Origin: Acidicapsa acidisoli
GTDB taxonomy: Bacteria; Acidobacteriota; Terriglobia; Terriglobales; Acidobacteriaceae
DNA length: 64,000 bases
Reading direction: 5' to 3'
NCBI RefSeq assembly: GCF_025685625.1
Contig: NZ_JAGSYI010000001.1
Location: 1,612,001 to 1,676,000 of the forward strand
Made by a program: the position numbers and the translations under genes. Positions within the stretch are counted from its first letter, which is position 1. The number at the start of each line of letters is the position of its first letter. The notes below the pieces were generated by a model, which saw nothing but the letters and a program-made list of their open reading frames with translations, was not told the origin of the DNA and made no database searches. This document shows positions 63,161 to 64,000 of this stretch, piece after piece.

Positions 63161-64000
63161 TCAGCTACCGCATCCGTCGCTCATCCCGGCGATTTCCTGG
63201 TTGGCAACCGTACTCAGGCGATCCCAGATTTCGTCCAGCCATTCCGCGTGTTCCGGCTTCATCAGAACCGAGCGCAAACAGGTCACTGCGGACTTGGCCG
63301 ATAGGGCAGTTTGCGCGGTCGCGGAATTCAAGGTGAACATCGCTTCGGGTAATTGTACTAGCGCCAGATGGAGGTTGAGAGCAGCGCAGCCATCAAAAAT
63401 CCGTTGCGCCAGATTGGAGCGCTTCTCAAGCGAATCGGACTTGGCTGGCTTGGCCTGCCATACAACGATATCCAATTCCGGCTTACCGGCAAATGGTGCA
63501 AATGCATCATTTGCGCGAATTCGCCGATCAAGTTCGATCGCGGCGCGACGGCCTGCGGCGAGGCCGCGGGCAAACTCGCCATTCGCGACCAGCGGAAGCA
63601 GGCGCTGCGTGGCCCACAGCGCAACGGCGGAAGCGCCGGCTCGCGAACACTCCAGGCTGATTTCGCCCAGGTGCAGCTCATTGGAAGTGAAATAGGTGTA
63701 GGGCGAGTCGTGCTTGTAGAAGCGCCCGACGGACGGGTCCTTGAACAGGACGCATCCGCACCCGTAGGGCTGGAGGCCGTGTTTGTGCGGGTCGACGACG
63801 ATGGAGTCGGCCTGATCCATCGCTTCGAATGCGGATCGGGCCGACTCCTCCAATTCGTTGGCGATCAGCCGGAAGTAACCGCCGTACGCGGCGTCGAGGT
63901 GCACGCGGAATCCATATCGATCACGCAATGAGAGGATGTCAGGCAATGGGTCGACGGAACCGAGCGCCGTGGTGCCCATGGTCACGACGACCGTGCCTAT
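63161..64000 (-). CDS. PLP-dependent decarboxylase (group II, aromatic/glutamate type), C-terminal part
   Basis: Only the last 279 residues are in the window; the N-terminus lies beyond the right edge. Seen: TVVVTMGTTALGSVDPLPDI, HLDAAYGGYFRL with the Asp and Ala conserved in the PLP pocket, and VDPHKHGLQPYGCGCVLFKD with the PLP Lys (HKHG motif). The C-terminal part is a typical small domain of AAT-fold group II decarboxylases (GadB/DDC/sphingosine-phosphate lyase relatives). Substrate cannot be determined without the rest. It may run with galK's strand but is separated by about 113 bp from the mutarotase-like gene, which it precedes. Confidence 0.85.
   Translation of the reverse strand: MGTVVVTMGTTALGSVDPLPDILSLRDRYGFRVHLDAAYGGYFRLIANELEESARSAFEAMDQADSIVVDPHKHGLQPYGCGCVLFKDPSVGRFYKHDSPYTYFTSNELHLGEISLECSRAGASAVALWATQRLLPLVANGEFARGLAAGRRAAIELDRRIRANDAFAPFAGKPELDIVVWQAKPAKSDSLEKRSNLAQRIFDGCAALNLHLALVQLPEAMFTLNSATAQTALSAKSAVTCLRSVLMKPEHAEWLDEIWDRLSTVANQEIAGMSDGCGS

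Overview
The window is a contiguous, gene-dense piece of a high-GC Gram-negative chromosome. It most resembles a heterotrophic member of the Acidobacteriota (class Terriglobia). The evidence is a very large outer-membrane receptor of the Oar type (carboxypeptidase-like domain plus barrel), many secreted peptidases and glycosidases, an S46 peptidase, an Ig-like surface protein, and the alpha-E/circularly permuted ATP-grasp pair. No phage, insertion sequence, CRISPR array or plasmid gene is visible. The dnaA region has the classic bacterial order dnaA / rpmH-rnpA-yidD-yidC. The phylum assignment is inference from gene content only.

Layout. 1-3.1 kb: partial alpha-E protein, circularly permuted ATP-grasp protein and type II glutamine synthetase on the minus strand. 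3.4-12 kb: exported proteins (M61 peptidase, beta-propeller protein, CocE-type hydrolase, TlpA-like thioredoxin, outer-membrane barrel, Ig-like protein). 12.3-21 kb: housekeeping and small genes (ruvA, DUF2461, HU, DUF4260, Gfo/Idh/MocA oxidoreductase, DoxX, EAL-PAS phosphodiesterase, ICMT-like methyltransferase, mnmE). 21-28.4 kb: a signalling block with a 1455-residue hybrid kinase and an NtrC-type regulator on the minus strand, facing a FliA-type sigma factor across a 600 bp divergent gap. 28.4-31 kb: aldo/keto reductase, TrmO, a HugZ-like flavin/heme-family protein and tRNA-Ser(UGA).

31-36 kb: a formate-oxidation operon (1001-residue cysteine-type molybdenum formate dehydrogenase, DUF1641 protein, OFA-family carrier), with a divergent LacI-type regulator. 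37-39.5 kb: S46 dipeptidyl peptidase. 39.7-44.8 kb: yidC, yidD, rnpA, rpmH and dnaA. 44.9-55 kb: GH51 arabinofuranosidase, a second molybdopterin oxidoreductase, a lipoprotein with an NTF2-like fold, fused PabB-PabC and the Oar-like receptor. 55.3-58.2 kb: obgE and a second, short YidC lacking the large periplasmic domain. 58.5-64 kb: glycogen phosphorylase, galactokinase, a galactose-mutarotase-like protein and a truncated PLP-dependent decarboxylase.

Points that stand out: (i) the kinase / sigma-54 activator / sigma-28-type factor module, with a candidate -24/-12 promoter and an upstream repeated site; (ii) the two-gene formate dehydrogenase plus DUF1641 arrangement coupled to a formate/oxalate carrier; (iii) the YidC paralogue stripped of its P1 domain; (iv) an inverted EAL-then-PAS domain order; (v) two families of short palindromic intergenic repeats. 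Several genes start with TTG or GTG, and their starts were set from Shine-Dalgarno sequences. All motif and repeat statements come from reading the sequence by eye; no search or alignment program was run.
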